From Dehalococcoidales bacterium (lineage in GTDB: Bacteria; Chloroflexota; Dehalococcoidia; Dehalococcoidales; UBA3254): a stretch of DNA of 32,976 nt. The stretch is from positions 1 through 32,976 of the forward strand of contig JAFGOB010000079.1 of NCBI GenBank assembly GCA_016926695.1. Direction: 5' to 3'. Positions 7,341 through 14,632 of this stretch are shown piece by piece. The stretch's first letter is position 1, and every line of letters starts with the position of its first letter. The notes under the pieces are model-generated. The model made no database searches and was not told the origin of the DNA. It saw only the letters and a program-made list of their open reading frames with translations. The position numbers and the translations under genes are program-made.

Positions 7341-7916
7341 ATGGAGCAAATACGTTCGTTCATCGCAGTGGAACTTCCGGAAAACGTAAAAACCGGACTG
7401 AAAGAAATCCAGGGACGCTTGAAATCAGAAAACCCCAGTATTGCCAGGTGGGTCGATCCTGCCGGTATACACCTGACTCTTAAGTTCCTGGGAAACGTCC
7501 CCGCGAACCAGGTTGAAGCAATATCCCGGTCCATCAAAAAAGCTGCGGCTGAGGTTAGCCCGTTCTCGCTTGAGATCAAGGGCCTGGGAGCTTTCCCGTC
7601 GCTGGCCCGTCCCCAGGTGGTCTGGACAGGACTTTCGGGTGATATCGACCGGCTGAATATGCTGCAAAAAAGTCTGGAAATACAGGTCTCTCCCCTTGGT
7701 TTTCCCTCTGAGAAACGGCCTTTTTCTCCCCATCTGACCCTGGCCCGCCTGCGCGATACTGCTACTGCGATCGAAAGGCAAAAACTGGGTGAAAAGATCT
7801 CGAATATACAGTTCAGCTCCGGGTTCCACATGAATGTAAATTCCGTTAATCTTATGAGAAGCCAGTTGACACCAGCCGGAGCAATCTATACTCGTCTGTT
7901 TGAAATAGACCTGTAA
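7341..7916 (+). CDS. thpR: RNA 2',3'-cyclic phosphodiesterase (2'-5' RNA ligase family, ThpR)
   Basis: A 191-residue protein of the 2H phosphoesterase superfamily. The two catalytic HxTx motifs are both present: HLTLKFLG at 44-51 and HLTLAR at 131-136, on either side of a bilobed fold, and the N terminus IRSFIAVELP is typical of ThpR. These enzymes open 2',3'-cyclic phosphate ends of RNA and can reversibly make 2'-5' linkages in vitro. The frame is open back to 7263, but AGGA at 7329-7332 sits eight bases before the ATG at 7341, and family members start just before the RxFIA motif. It follows the amidohydrolase by about 90 bases and may share its transcript. Confidence 0.93.
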   Translation: MEQIRSFIAVELPENVKTGLKEIQGRLKSENPSIARWVDPAGIHLTLKFLGNVPANQVEAISRSIKKAAAEVSPFSLEIKGLGAFPSLARPQVVWTGLSGDIDRLNMLQKSLEIQVSPLGFPSEKRPFSPHLTLARLRDTATAIERQKLGEKISNIQFSSGFHMNVNSVNLMRSQLTPAGAIYTRLFEIDL

Positions 7917-7928
7917 CCCTCTTGCGCA

Positions 7929-7956
7929 TTGACACTTTGTTGTAGTATACTTCAAT
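7929..7956 (+). promoter_or_regulatory. Candidate sigma-70 promoter of the zinc-ribbon gene
   Basis: A perfect -35 TTGACA is at 7929-7934. With a 16-bp spacer the -10 would be TTCAAT (7951-7956, four of six consensus bases). A better-looking TATACT at 7946-7951 is too close for sigma-70. The downstream gene has its Shine-Dalgarno at 7969-7975, so a short leader would result. Confidence 0.35.
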
Positions 7957-7982
7957 AACAAGCCGGACGGGAGGTGGCACTT

Positions 7983-8195
7983 TTGGAATTCTACAATAGT
8001 TTCCCCAAATGTCAAAAATGTAAAATCGGAGACCTCGTACCGTTATCTGATTTCGGCAGCCAGGGGGCTGCTATTCAATACAAAGCCTGGGTTTGTACTA
8101 ATCCTGATTGCGGATTTAATCTGAAAATCAGAAACGGCGATGTCTATATCTACGAACCGATCAATAACGGGGCTCATGCGGTAAGAACTCATTAA
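7983..8195 (+). CDS. Small zinc-ribbon protein of unknown function
   Basis: A 70-residue protein that I do not recognise by name. It contains a zinc-ribbon pattern: CQKC at residues 10-13 and CTNPDC at 38-43, spaced 24 residues apart by a stretch that should form two short beta strands, with a polar C terminus. The start is informative: GGGAGGT at 7969-7975 lies eight bases before a TTG at 7983, while the earlier GTG at 7974 overlaps this ribosome-binding site, so TTG 7983 is the better start. The gene has its own candidate promoter and precedes comF by about 50 bases. A nucleic-acid or protein-binding adaptor role would be typical, but nothing in the sequence decides it. Confidence 0.75.
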   Translation: MEFYNSFPKCQKCKIGDLVPLSDFGSQGAAIQYKAWVCTNPDCGFNLKIRNGDVYIYEPINNGAHAVRTH

Positions 8196-8247
8196 TTTTT
8201 TTATAATGGGATATATTATCCGGTATTTATAGAAAAGGTGAGTGGGG

Positions 8248-8949
8248 GTGCTTCCTCGATTGTTAAATATGAAGAGGGCAGCACTGGATCTTTTTTTTCC
8301 GCAGAATTGCCTGGGCTGTGGGGAGGAAGGGGAGCTGATATGCCGCAGATGCCTCGATATTCTTCCGCGTTTACTGCCTCCGGTTTGCCCGAGATGCGGT
8401 AAACCCCAACCCGGGGGAATTCTTTGCCGGGGATGTTTTGTGCTTCGTGCCGAAATTCAAGGTATTCGTGCCCCTTTAAAGTTTGAAGGTCTGGTGCGCG
8501 AAGCTATACACCAGTTCAAATATAAAAATTTGCGTAGTCTCGCAGCACCTCTTTCTTTGATACTTTATTATTATCTGCTGGATAATCCCCTGCCGTTTGA
8601 CGTGCTGGTACCCGTTCCTCTGCACCCCAGAAGATCGAAGGAGCGTGGCTATAACCAGTCAGGGCTATTGGCGAATAAGCTGGGCAGAATGATGAAGGTC
8701 CCGGTTGTTGATAACTGCCTGGCGAGGAAAACTTTTCTGGTTCCACAGGCTCAAACAAAATCAGCTCTTGAACGGCGCTATAATGTAAAAAAGGCCTTTT
8801 ATTGCCGCAATACAGCATTGAGGGATAAAAAAGTGCTTCTTATTGACGACGTAACCACATCGGGCGCCACACTCGACGCCTGCGCATTAGCCTTAAATGA
8901 GACCGGAACGTTTTCCGTCTGGGGACTCGTGCTGGCAAGAGAACTTTAA
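8248..8949 (+). CDS. comF: ComF family protein (zinc-ribbon plus phosphoribosyltransferase domain)
   Basis: About 233 residues. The N-terminal part has a double zinc ribbon (CLGC at 21-24, CRRC at 32-35, CPRC near 47-50 and CRGC near 60-63). The C-terminal part is a type I phosphoribosyltransferase fold with the PRPP loop LLIDDVTTSGAT near residues 197-208. ComF proteins take part in uptake or processing of transforming DNA in competent bacteria and are also found as GntX in non-competent ones; the exact reaction is not settled. Several GTG codons compete for the start: AGGTGA at 8236-8241 is best placed for GTG 8248, with GTG 8242 and ATG 8269 as alternatives. Confidence 0.92.
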   Translation: MLPRLLNMKRAALDLFFPQNCLGCGEEGELICRRCLDILPRLLPPVCPRCGKPQPGGILCRGCFVLRAEIQGIRAPLKFEGLVREAIHQFKYKNLRSLAAPLSLILYYYLLDNPLPFDVLVPVPLHPRRSKERGYNQSGLLANKLGRMMKVPVVDNCLARKTFLVPQAQTKSALERRYNVKKAFYCRNTALRDKKVLLIDDVTTSGATLDACALALNETGTFSVWGLVLAREL

Positions 8950-8969
8950 TTATTGGGAGGAGGTATATC

Positions 8970-9533
8970 ATGGACATTCAGATTACCGGGAAAAATATCG
9001 AAATTCAGCCTGCTGCATGGAATTACATGACAAAAAAACTGGACAAAATCAACAAGTTCCTGCCGGGTCTTATTTCTTTCGATGTTGAAGCTTCCGAAGA
9101 AAAGACCAGGGATCCCGGTATGCGCTATATAGTCCAGGTTACCCTGGATAACAAGGGCACGCTTATAAGAGGAGAAGAAAGAGGACAGGATATTTATACG
9201 GCAACTGATAAAGTATTGGAGGTAATGAACCGGCAGATAGAACATCTCAAGGGTAAGAAACCACATTCAAGGAACAAAGGCAATCCTTCTATCCGTACCA
9301 GTCCCCTGGAAGAATCCGTATCTCAGGAACCCGGAGATATCAGTGATGAACCAAGAATAGTCAAGACCAAGAAATTCGATGTTAAACCCATGTCCCTTGA
9401 AGAAGCAGTTGACCAGATGGAACTCCTGGGACATGATTTTTTCCTGTTTTTCAACCCCGATGATAATTTGATAAACCTGATTTACAGACGTAAAGATGGA
9501 AATTACGGTCTTATTGTACCGGTAACCAGGTAG
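8970..9533 (+). CDS. hpf: Ribosome hibernation promoting factor, long form
   Basis: A 187-residue protein with the two-domain layout of long HPF. Residues 1-95 are the S30AE/YfiA-type domain (MDIQITGKNIEI, then the acidic-basic pattern IVQVTLDNKGTLIRGEE) that binds the 30S decoding region. After a polar linker, residues 127-187 are the C-terminal dimerisation domain (IVKTKKFDVKPMSLEEAVDQ, LIYRRKDGNYGLI), which joins two ribosomes into a 100S particle. It stops translation reversibly in stationary phase or starvation. A strong GGAGGAGGT sits a few bases before the ATG, and comF ends 20 bases earlier, so the two are probably co-transcribed. A large hairpin follows the stop codon. Confidence 0.95.
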   Translation: MDIQITGKNIEIQPAAWNYMTKKLDKINKFLPGLISFDVEASEEKTRDPGMRYIVQVTLDNKGTLIRGEERGQDIYTATDKVLEVMNRQIEHLKGKKPHSRNKGNPSIRTSPLEESVSQEPGDISDEPRIVKTKKFDVKPMSLEEAVDQMELLGHDFFLFFNPDDNLINLIYRRKDGNYGLIVPVTR

Positions 9534-9542
9534 AACATCACA

Positions 9543-9578
9543 CGGACCGCCCCTTTGCTAATGTAAAGGGGCGGTCCG
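9543..9578 (+). terminator. Strong hairpin between hpf and ogt, without a T tract
   Basis: A perfect 14-bp stem: CGGACCGCCCCTTT (9543-9556) pairs with AAAGGGGCGGTCCG (9565-9578) around an eight-base loop. It begins nine bases after the hpf stop codon and ends shortly before the Shine-Dalgarno of the next gene. There is no U-run after it, so it may protect the 3' end of hpf mRNA, attenuate read-through, or terminate by another route. Confidence 0.6.
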
Positions 9579-9601
9579 CCTGTATCAGGAGGAATTTTCA
9601 T

Positions 9602-10138
9602 ATGCCGCAAATATATTATGCTATCTTTAAAATCAAGGAGAGCTGGATGGGGTTGTCGGGATCGCTGACGGGACTGTCCCGGACAACTCTGCCTTGCTCA
9701 AATGAAAATCAGGCTGCGGCCCTGTTGGCCGCAGCATTTCCGGACGGTGATAGACAGGGCTGCATTTGCGATGCCGCTTTCTTCGCTCCGCTTATCGAAA
9801 AATTTCAGGCCTATTTTCAGGGATGTCGTATTGACTTTACCGAAAAAATCGACCCGCCGGGAGCTACCCTTTTCCGGCGTAAAGTCTGGGAAGCCACCAG
9901 GCTTATACCTTATGGAGAAACACGCAGCTACGGCTGGATAGCAAACCGGATAGGTCAGCCACAATCTTCCCGTGCCGTCGGGCAGGCACTGAAGGTAAAT
10001 CCTCTACCCCTTGTGGTCCCATGCCACCGAGTAATTGCATCCGGCGGGAGCCTTTGCGGCTTCGCGGGAGGTGTAGAAACCAAACAGCAGCTTATCAAAA
10101 TGGAGATGGAAAATACGCTGAAACAAAGGCGTGATTAG
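9602..10138 (+). CDS. ogt: Methylated-DNA-[protein]-cysteine S-methyltransferase (O6-alkylguanine-DNA alkyltransferase)
   Basis: A 178-residue protein. The suicide active site is VVPCHRVIASGG with the acceptor cysteine C141; the DNA-binding helix and arginine finger region (IPYGETRSYGWIANRIGQPQSSRAVGQAL, broken here only by its length) lies just before it at 102-130. It removes alkyl groups from O6 of guanine in DNA by transfer to its own cysteine and is used once. The first 85 residues form the less conserved N-terminal alpha/beta domain, normal for Ogt-type proteins. The start has an excellent AGGAGGA sequence eight bases upstream. The gene ends three bases before the convergent neighbour. 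Confidence 0.95.
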   Translation: MPQIYYAIFKIKESWMGLSGSLTGLSRTTLPCSNENQAAALLAAAFPDGDRQGCICDAAFFAPLIEKFQAYFQGCRIDFTEKIDPPGATLFRRKVWEATRLIPYGETRSYGWIANRIGQPQSSRAVGQALKVNPLPLVVPCHRVIASGGSLCGFAGGVETKQQLIKMEMENTLKQRRD

Positions 10139-10141
10139 CTC

Positions 10142-10681
10142 TCACCTGACTTGCTGCCTCTTGATCTCAGCTACATACAGGCGAATACGTTTTCTCAGCT
10201 TTTCCAGCGACTCGGAAGCTTCCTCAAGTTCGGAAATAAATTCAAAGGTTGAAGATATAGCCATATCATCACTGTCAGCGATAACCCGTTCTCTTCCGGT
10301 ATCAATTTCAGCATTGCTTTCGGAAAGCATTACAAGACCGGGATGCAAACCTAGAATATACGCATTCAACCTGGTTTTCAGTTTCTTTACCTTCATGACT
10401 CCAAAATGAGGGACGGCTCTTAAAACGGATTCAGTCGCATTAGCCAGTTGTTCGAGATTTAACATTCCAAGGCCGCGTAATTTTTTTAGTTCGCAGCCCT
10501 TCAGCTTCAATACATCAATACTGGTATTACTTAAGTTGATCCCCTGGCTGCGCAAACTGGACACAAGAGCGGGACTTACCATAGGTTCTTGTATCTTTGA
10601 AATGTTTCTGGATGTCTTCCGTATTCGGGATGAGGTTTTAACAGATTGATCACTTTTTGCTCTTAAATTCATCTCTTCCAT
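10142..10681 (-). CDS. Hypothetical protein with an RNA-polymerase alpha-CTD-like helix-hairpin-helix domain
   Basis: A 179-residue protein I do not recognise as a named family. The first 45 residues are basic and probably disordered. Residues 56-116 align by eye with the C-terminal domain of the RNA polymerase alpha subunit: a leading leucine-rich helix, then LRGLGMLNLEQLANATESVL, then the turn PHFG and a helix KVKKLKTRLNAYI followed by GLHPGL (compare GLSLGM in alpha). The E. coli alpha arginine 265 that contacts UP elements is not kept, nor is the KKS after the glycine. The last 35 residues (from about 145) are a strongly charged amphipathic helix, likely a coiled coil. A plain HhH DNA-binding role is the alternative. 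ATG 10672 is a second possible start. Confidence 0.7.
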   Translation of the reverse strand: MEEMNLRAKSDQSVKTSSRIRKTSRNISKIQEPMVSPALVSSLRSQGINLSNTSIDVLKLKGCELKKLRGLGMLNLEQLANATESVLRAVPHFGVMKVKKLKTRLNAYILGLHPGLVMLSESNAEIDTGRERVIADSDDMAISSTFEFISELEEASESLEKLRKRIRLYVAEIKRQQVR

Positions 10682-10867
10682 CCCAGATATTGTTTTTTAA
10701 CTGAAAGTTAATAGGATATTTCAAATGAAAACTAGGAGTCAATATGTCTTATAACCGGATATTTATATATAGTACCTATTATTTAGATGTTAGTGAATAG
10801 CTCTTTCGTCTTTGTCGTCACCTGACAAAAGTACTTGTGTTAATTATTAATGTCAACTTTTTACGGA

Positions 10868-10895
10868 TTGATTTTTAAAGTATATATAGTACAAT
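10868..10895 (+). promoter_or_regulatory. Candidate promoter of the flavin reductase gene
   Basis: -35 TTGATT at 10868-10873 and -10 TACAAT at 10890-10895, with a 16-bp spacer, in a very AT-rich stretch. The transcript would start near 10902, giving a leader of about 88 bases. Just upstream, GTTAATTATTAA at 10839-10850 repeats a 12-mer from the marR operator region (181-192), which may be chance given the AT content. The rest of 10682-10989 shows nothing else I can support. Confidence 0.45.
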
Positions 10896-10989
10896 TGTTA
10901 TATTAAGAAATAAACTAAAATTCAGTCTCACTCATCCTGCTAAACTTATTTCGGCCTTTTATTCTGTCTAATGCTATCAGGAGGAAAAA

Positions 10990-11610
10990 ATGGGAAAAAC
11001 CAGATTAAGCCTTGAAACCGGACTAATACCCATATTGACAGCTTGTCCGACAGTTTTAGCTGGATCGATGTTGGATGGAAAGGTCGATTTTGTTACAGTA
11101 GCTTGGACCGGAGTTGCTGCCAGCATCCCGCCTTCCATCTCGATTGCACTCCAGCACCACCGTTATTCTCTTAAGGGAATCCGCCAAAATATGTCTTTTT
11201 CTGTAAACATTCCTTCCATCGAACAGGTCAAAGAGACTGATTATTGCGGAATTGTCTCCGGTGCTAAAAGGGACAAGACTTCCGATTGTCAATTTTCACT
11301 TTTTTACGGCAACTTGCAAAACGCCCCGCTTATCAGTCAATGTCCGGTCAACCATGCCTGTAAGGTCATCCAGATTCTTGACCTGGGCAGCCACGAACTC
11401 GTGATAGGGCGAATAGTTGAAACATTCGTATCAGAGGAGTGTTTAACCGGCGATCGTCCGGATGCTCTTAAGATCAGACCGTTTCTATTTGCAAACGGCA
11501 ATTACTACTCTATCGGCGAACACCTTGGCGATGCTTTTAGCTGTGGCAGGACTATAAATGAGTCCGAAACGTCTGATGCCATCAGGGAATTTGAAAAGCA
11601 TGGGAAATAA
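10990..11610 (+). CDS. Flavin reductase family protein (flavoredoxin-like)
   Basis: A 206-residue protein of the FMN-binding split-barrel flavin reductase family. Visible signatures are CPTVLAGSMLDGKVDFVTVAW (here broken: residues 19-27 CPTVLAGSM, 33-39 DFVTVAW), the PPSISIAL strand at 47-54 and SFSVNIPS at 69-76, which surround the FMN phosphate in this family. In anaerobes such proteins often act as flavoredoxins, small FMN electron carriers, or as NAD(P)H:flavin reductases. An excellent AGGAGGA lies directly before the ATG. The gene has its own promoter and is convergent with radC, 29 bp away. Family is clear; partner and reductant cannot be told from the sequence. Confidence 0.88.
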   Translation: MGKTRLSLETGLIPILTACPTVLAGSMLDGKVDFVTVAWTGVAASIPPSISIALQHHRYSLKGIRQNMSFSVNIPSIEQVKETDYCGIVSGAKRDKTSDCQFSLFYGNLQNAPLISQCPVNHACKVIQILDLGSHELVIGRIVETFVSEECLTGDRPDALKIRPFLFANGNYYSIGEHLGDAFSCGRTINESETSDAIREFEKHGK

Positions 11611-11639
11611 TAACCCCTTTTGGCCATATTGTTGCATTT

Positions 11640-12368
11640 TCAATTTTTCCTTAAATTCAGCAGTTCTAGTTCACATTTTTCGATAAACCCTTCAGCCGCG
11701 AAACTGAAATACCTGTTATCCCCGATAATGATATGGTCAAGCAGCTTTATTTGCATTAACGTACCAAGATATACCATATTGCGGGTGAGGTCCCTGTCAT
11801 TCTGACTGGGCTGCGGATTACCCGAAGGATGGTTGTGCACAAGGATCAGGGAAACAGCATGATATTTAATCGCTCCTTCAATAACCTCCCTCGGATAAAT
11901 GTAGCTGCTGTCAACCGTTCCACGGGAAACGTCCTGTATTTCGATTATCCTGTTCTGGCTGTTGAGATATACTACTTTCATTATTTCTTTTTTCATATCC
12001 CGCATTGAGTGGTAAAAGTAGTCGAAAACCTCCCGGGATGTGTTAAAAACCGGACTTTCCAGTACTTTTTCTTTTAGATATTCACTGGCTACCGCGTGTA
12101 CGAACTTGAAACCGAAGACGCCATGCGGACCTATTCCTTTGACCTTCTGCAATTCTTCGGTAGAGGCCTCCATTACTCCCCTCAGCGTCTTAAAACGGCG
12201 GATAATCTCCTTGGCCTGGTGTTTCAAATTACGTCGTGGAATACCCAGACTCAGCAGGAGCTCGATAATTTCATAGTCCTGGAATCCATCCAGTCCGGAC
12301 TTCAAAAACCTTTCTCTCAGCCGCCGGCGGTGGCCTTGATCATCTTCATTAAGCTGGTTATTCTGCAT
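11640..12368 (-). CDS. radC: RadC family JAB-domain protein
   Basis: A 242-residue protein with the standard RadC layout. Residues 10-100 hold the N-terminal helix-hairpin-helix-like UPF0758 region (KVKGIGPHG near 76-83). Residues 110-235 form the JAB/MPN metalloprotease-like domain with the JAMM signature HNHPSG (H178 and H180) and the downstream serine-aspartate (SQND, D191), and an upstream acidic E128. RadC was once linked to DNA repair, but its biochemical role is unknown and the repair phenotype was later reassigned. GAGGTAAAG precedes the start codon. It is transcribed alone from a likely extended -10 promoter. Confidence 0.94.
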   Translation of the reverse strand: MQNNQLNEDDQGHRRRLRERFLKSGLDGFQDYEIIELLLSLGIPRRNLKHQAKEIIRRFKTLRGVMEASTEELQKVKGIGPHGVFGFKFVHAVASEYLKEKVLESPVFNTSREVFDYFYHSMRDMKKEIMKVVYLNSQNRIIEIQDVSRGTVDSSYIYPREVIEGAIKYHAVSLILVHNHPSGNPQPSQNDRDLTRNMVYLGTLMQIKLLDHIIIGDNRYFSFAAEGFIEKCELELLNLRKN

Positions 12369-12401
12369 TTCTTTACCTCATGAGAAATATGGATCGTGAG
12401 T

Positions 12402-12407
12402 ATTGTA
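12402..12407 (-). promoter_or_regulatory. Possible extended -10 promoter of radC
   Basis: Read on the minus strand, TGTTACAAT gives a TGn-extended -10 hexamer TACAAT (12407-12402), about 34 bases before the radC start codon. No good -35 hexamer is present, as is common with extended -10 promoters. Confidence 0.35.
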
Positions 12408-12500
12408 ACACCGGAAAGGAGAAACAAAAAGACCTGCTTAAGGACATTTAGTGTCCCGTGATAAGCCTCCCCACCACTTATCTAATTCTCTTGGAGAATA

Positions 12501-12541
12501 CCCCTTCACGGGAGAAGGCCTGAACGGAGTTCAGGAATGAG
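12501..12541. repeat. Composite palindromic intergenic repeat
   Basis: CCTTCACGGGAGAAGG (a shortened relative of the hairpin at 2368-2390) is followed directly by a second inverted repeat, CCTGAAC (12519-12525), GGA, GTTCAGG (12529-12535). The same two arms, CCTGAAC and GTTCAGG, recur in the element at 28983-28998. It lies between radC and the end of the histidine kinase gene. Confidence 0.6.
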
Positions 12542-12544
12542 AAA

Positions 12545-12564
12545 GTTGCCTTTTTCAAGGCAAC
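12545..12564 (-). terminator. Likely rho-independent terminator of the response regulator-kinase operon
   Basis: The arms GTTGCCTT and AAGGCAAC pair over 8 bp with a four-base loop. Read on the minus strand the stem follows the kinase stop codon by about 70 bases and is followed by TTTCTC, a short T-rich tail. Confidence 0.5.
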
Positions 12565-12631
12565 AACCAGCTTTGTTACATCTGGAATTGTCCGGAATAT
12601 GGTATTAAAGGAGTGAAACAAGATAAAACAC

Positions 12632-14614
12632 CTAAACGGGAACCCTGACGGAGATCAGCGTGCCCTTGTTTATTTCGGAGCTGATGTTCAGCGTACCACC
12701 TATCAGACGCACCCGCTCATCCATGCCTACCAGCCCCAGTCTTCCGGCACGGGGCAGATCGGTCAACTCTTCTTTTAATTCGAAGCCCTTTCCGTCATCC
12801 CTGATCAGGATATCAAGCCCGTCTTCCTTGAAGCTGATCTTGACATCCAGGGTTGAAGCCTGAGCATGCTTTTCCACGTTGGTCAGCGCCTCCTGCACTA
12901 CCCTGAATACCGTCAACTCCACATGTGAAGGAAGCCGCCTTTCAGGACCTTCAACAACCAGCGAGGTCTTCAGATTGCAGCGCTGCTGCATATCTCTTAC
13001 CAGCCACCTCAGGGTAGCCATGAGTCCCAGGTCATCGAGCATCGGGGGCCTGAGATTCTGACTGAACCGGCGCACTCCCTGAAGAGCGGAACGTGTCTGC
13101 TCCTCCAGTTTTTGCAGAAAATCGATTATACCCGGCGTCAAAGACGTACCTGAGTTTCGGATATAATTATCTATCTGTCGTGTGAGGGCATACAGGGCCT
13201 GGGCAGTATCGTCATGCAGGTCGCGAGCGATGCGGTTGCGTTCTTCCTCCTGAGTACGGGTTATTTGTTGGACATAGTATCTCAGATTGTCCTGCATCCG
13301 CCGCTCCCTGGTAACATCCCGTGCCACATGTTCAAAGACTTGATGCTCCTCGTCATTCTTGACAAGGCTGGAGGATATCATCAGGATAATCTCGCTGCCA
13401 TCAATCCGAACCAGGCGCTGCTCATAGGGCTGTTGAAAAGGAATATTTTCAAGCAAGTTGCGTCGTACATTGCGAGCCATGGTCAGGCCTTTCCAATCCA
13501 GGGACTCTCTGACATCCCGTCCGATCATTTCTTCCGCGCTGGTGAAACCGGCCAGTTCCCCGGCGGCTCGGTTAGCCGCCACTATCCTGCCATCCATATC
13601 ATGGGCCCAGATAGCGTCACTGGCATGCTCCAGCAAACGACGGTAGTTGGCTTCTGATACAGCCAGGCGATGAGATGTTTCCTTCTGTTTTTCGTACAGC
13701 CGGGCGTTCTCAATAGCAATAATAATCTGCTTGCCGATAGTCATCAGCAGCTCAGCATCTTCAGTCTTATAATCCCTGACCTCACTCCTTCCGACGGCTA
13801 TCAATCCATCCGTGTGTCCCTTTAAAACCAGCGGCACCACCAGCAAGGTCTGTATTTGCGCTTCTAAAAACGCAGTCCGGTAAATATCCTTCTCGGCTGA
13901 AACAACCCGTACAATCACGGGTTCGCTTTTCAAAGCAGCTTCACCAAAAGGCCCTTCATCAACATTAACTGTTTCCAGAATGGCAGCCAGTTTATCCGTT
14001 AACCCCACATGGGCCGTCGATATCATTTTACCGCTGCTGTCATAATCAACAAACAATACAGCCACCTGGCTGTACATCAAATCAGCTACCATACGCGTGG
14101 TTTTTTCATAAAGGGTCTTCAGCTCCAGCGAACCAAAGAGAGTAGACCAAACCACATTCAGAGATGAAAAACGTTTTTCACTGGACATAAGCGCATTAAC
14201 ATTTTGCTTTAGCTCCCGGTGAGCGGAATCCAGCTCTGCCAGGGTTAGCGCGGCCTTCTTTTTCTCTTTTATCTGGGCCCAATACCAGAAATTAAAAAAC
14301 AGGCCCATGGATAACACACCGATAACTTCGAGTAGTGCATCAACCAGTGAACCGGAATTCAGAAAAGCGGAAGACAAAGATACTGTAAAAGCTATTAATG
14401 CAGCAGCCAGACCACCGGCCGTGCCTATCTTAAGGGTTGCATAAATTACGGGTCCCAGGAAGAGTATCCTGCCCAAGCTAACCAGAACGAGCCAGAAAGT
14501 GGAGTCCATGAGAGATTCATTCGCCAGACCTGTTGGCCCGGCATACTGAAGCAGGCTTAACAAGAGGAGCAACGCGGATATAACCCAGAGGTGACGGTTG
14601 CTTAATAAACTCAT
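12632..14614 (-). CDS. Membrane sensor histidine kinase with GAF and PAS domains (HisKA_3 / NarX-type)
   Basis: A 660-residue kinase. Residues 8-115 hold about four hydrophobic segments, a small membrane sensor unit. A GAF domain covers about 155-305 and a PAS domain about 322-440. The HisKA_3 dimerisation and phosphoacceptor domain is at 456-525, with the phosphorylated H467 in RDLHDDTAQAL. The HATPase domain follows (N-box QEALTNVEKHA, G-box RDDGKGF near 605-611, and GLVGMDERV near 628). It should autophosphorylate and hand the phosphate to the LuxR-type regulator encoded 18 bp upstream in the same operon. The GAF domain could bind a small ligand or a redox cofactor; no conserved cysteine cluster is seen in it. 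Confidence 0.93.
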   Translation of the reverse strand: MSLLSNRHLWVISALLLLLSLLQYAGPTGLANESLMDSTFWLVLVSLGRILFLGPVIYATLKIGTAGGLAAALIAFTVSLSSAFLNSGSLVDALLEVIGVLSMGLFFNFWYWAQIKEKKKAALTLAELDSAHRELKQNVNALMSSEKRFSSLNVVWSTLFGSLELKTLYEKTTRMVADLMYSQVAVLFVDYDSSGKMISTAHVGLTDKLAAILETVNVDEGPFGEAALKSEPVIVRVVSAEKDIYRTAFLEAQIQTLLVVPLVLKGHTDGLIAVGRSEVRDYKTEDAELLMTIGKQIIIAIENARLYEKQKETSHRLAVSEANYRRLLEHASDAIWAHDMDGRIVAANRAAGELAGFTSAEEMIGRDVRESLDWKGLTMARNVRRNLLENIPFQQPYEQRLVRIDGSEIILMISSSLVKNDEEHQVFEHVARDVTRERRMQDNLRYYVQQITRTQEEERNRIARDLHDDTAQALYALTRQIDNYIRNSGTSLTPGIIDFLQKLEEQTRSALQGVRRFSQNLRPPMLDDLGLMATLRWLVRDMQQRCNLKTSLVVEGPERRLPSHVELTVFRVVQEALTNVEKHAQASTLDVKISFKEDGLDILIRDDGKGFELKEELTDLPRAGRLGLVGMDERVRLIGGTLNISSEINKGTLISVRVPV

Positions 14615-14632
14615 AACCGGACCAAACGACTG

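Noticed and set aside
10744..10800. 18-codon frame beginning MSYNRIF with AGGAG before it
   Set aside because: Too short and AT-rich to support as a gene; no partner or conservation can be seen.
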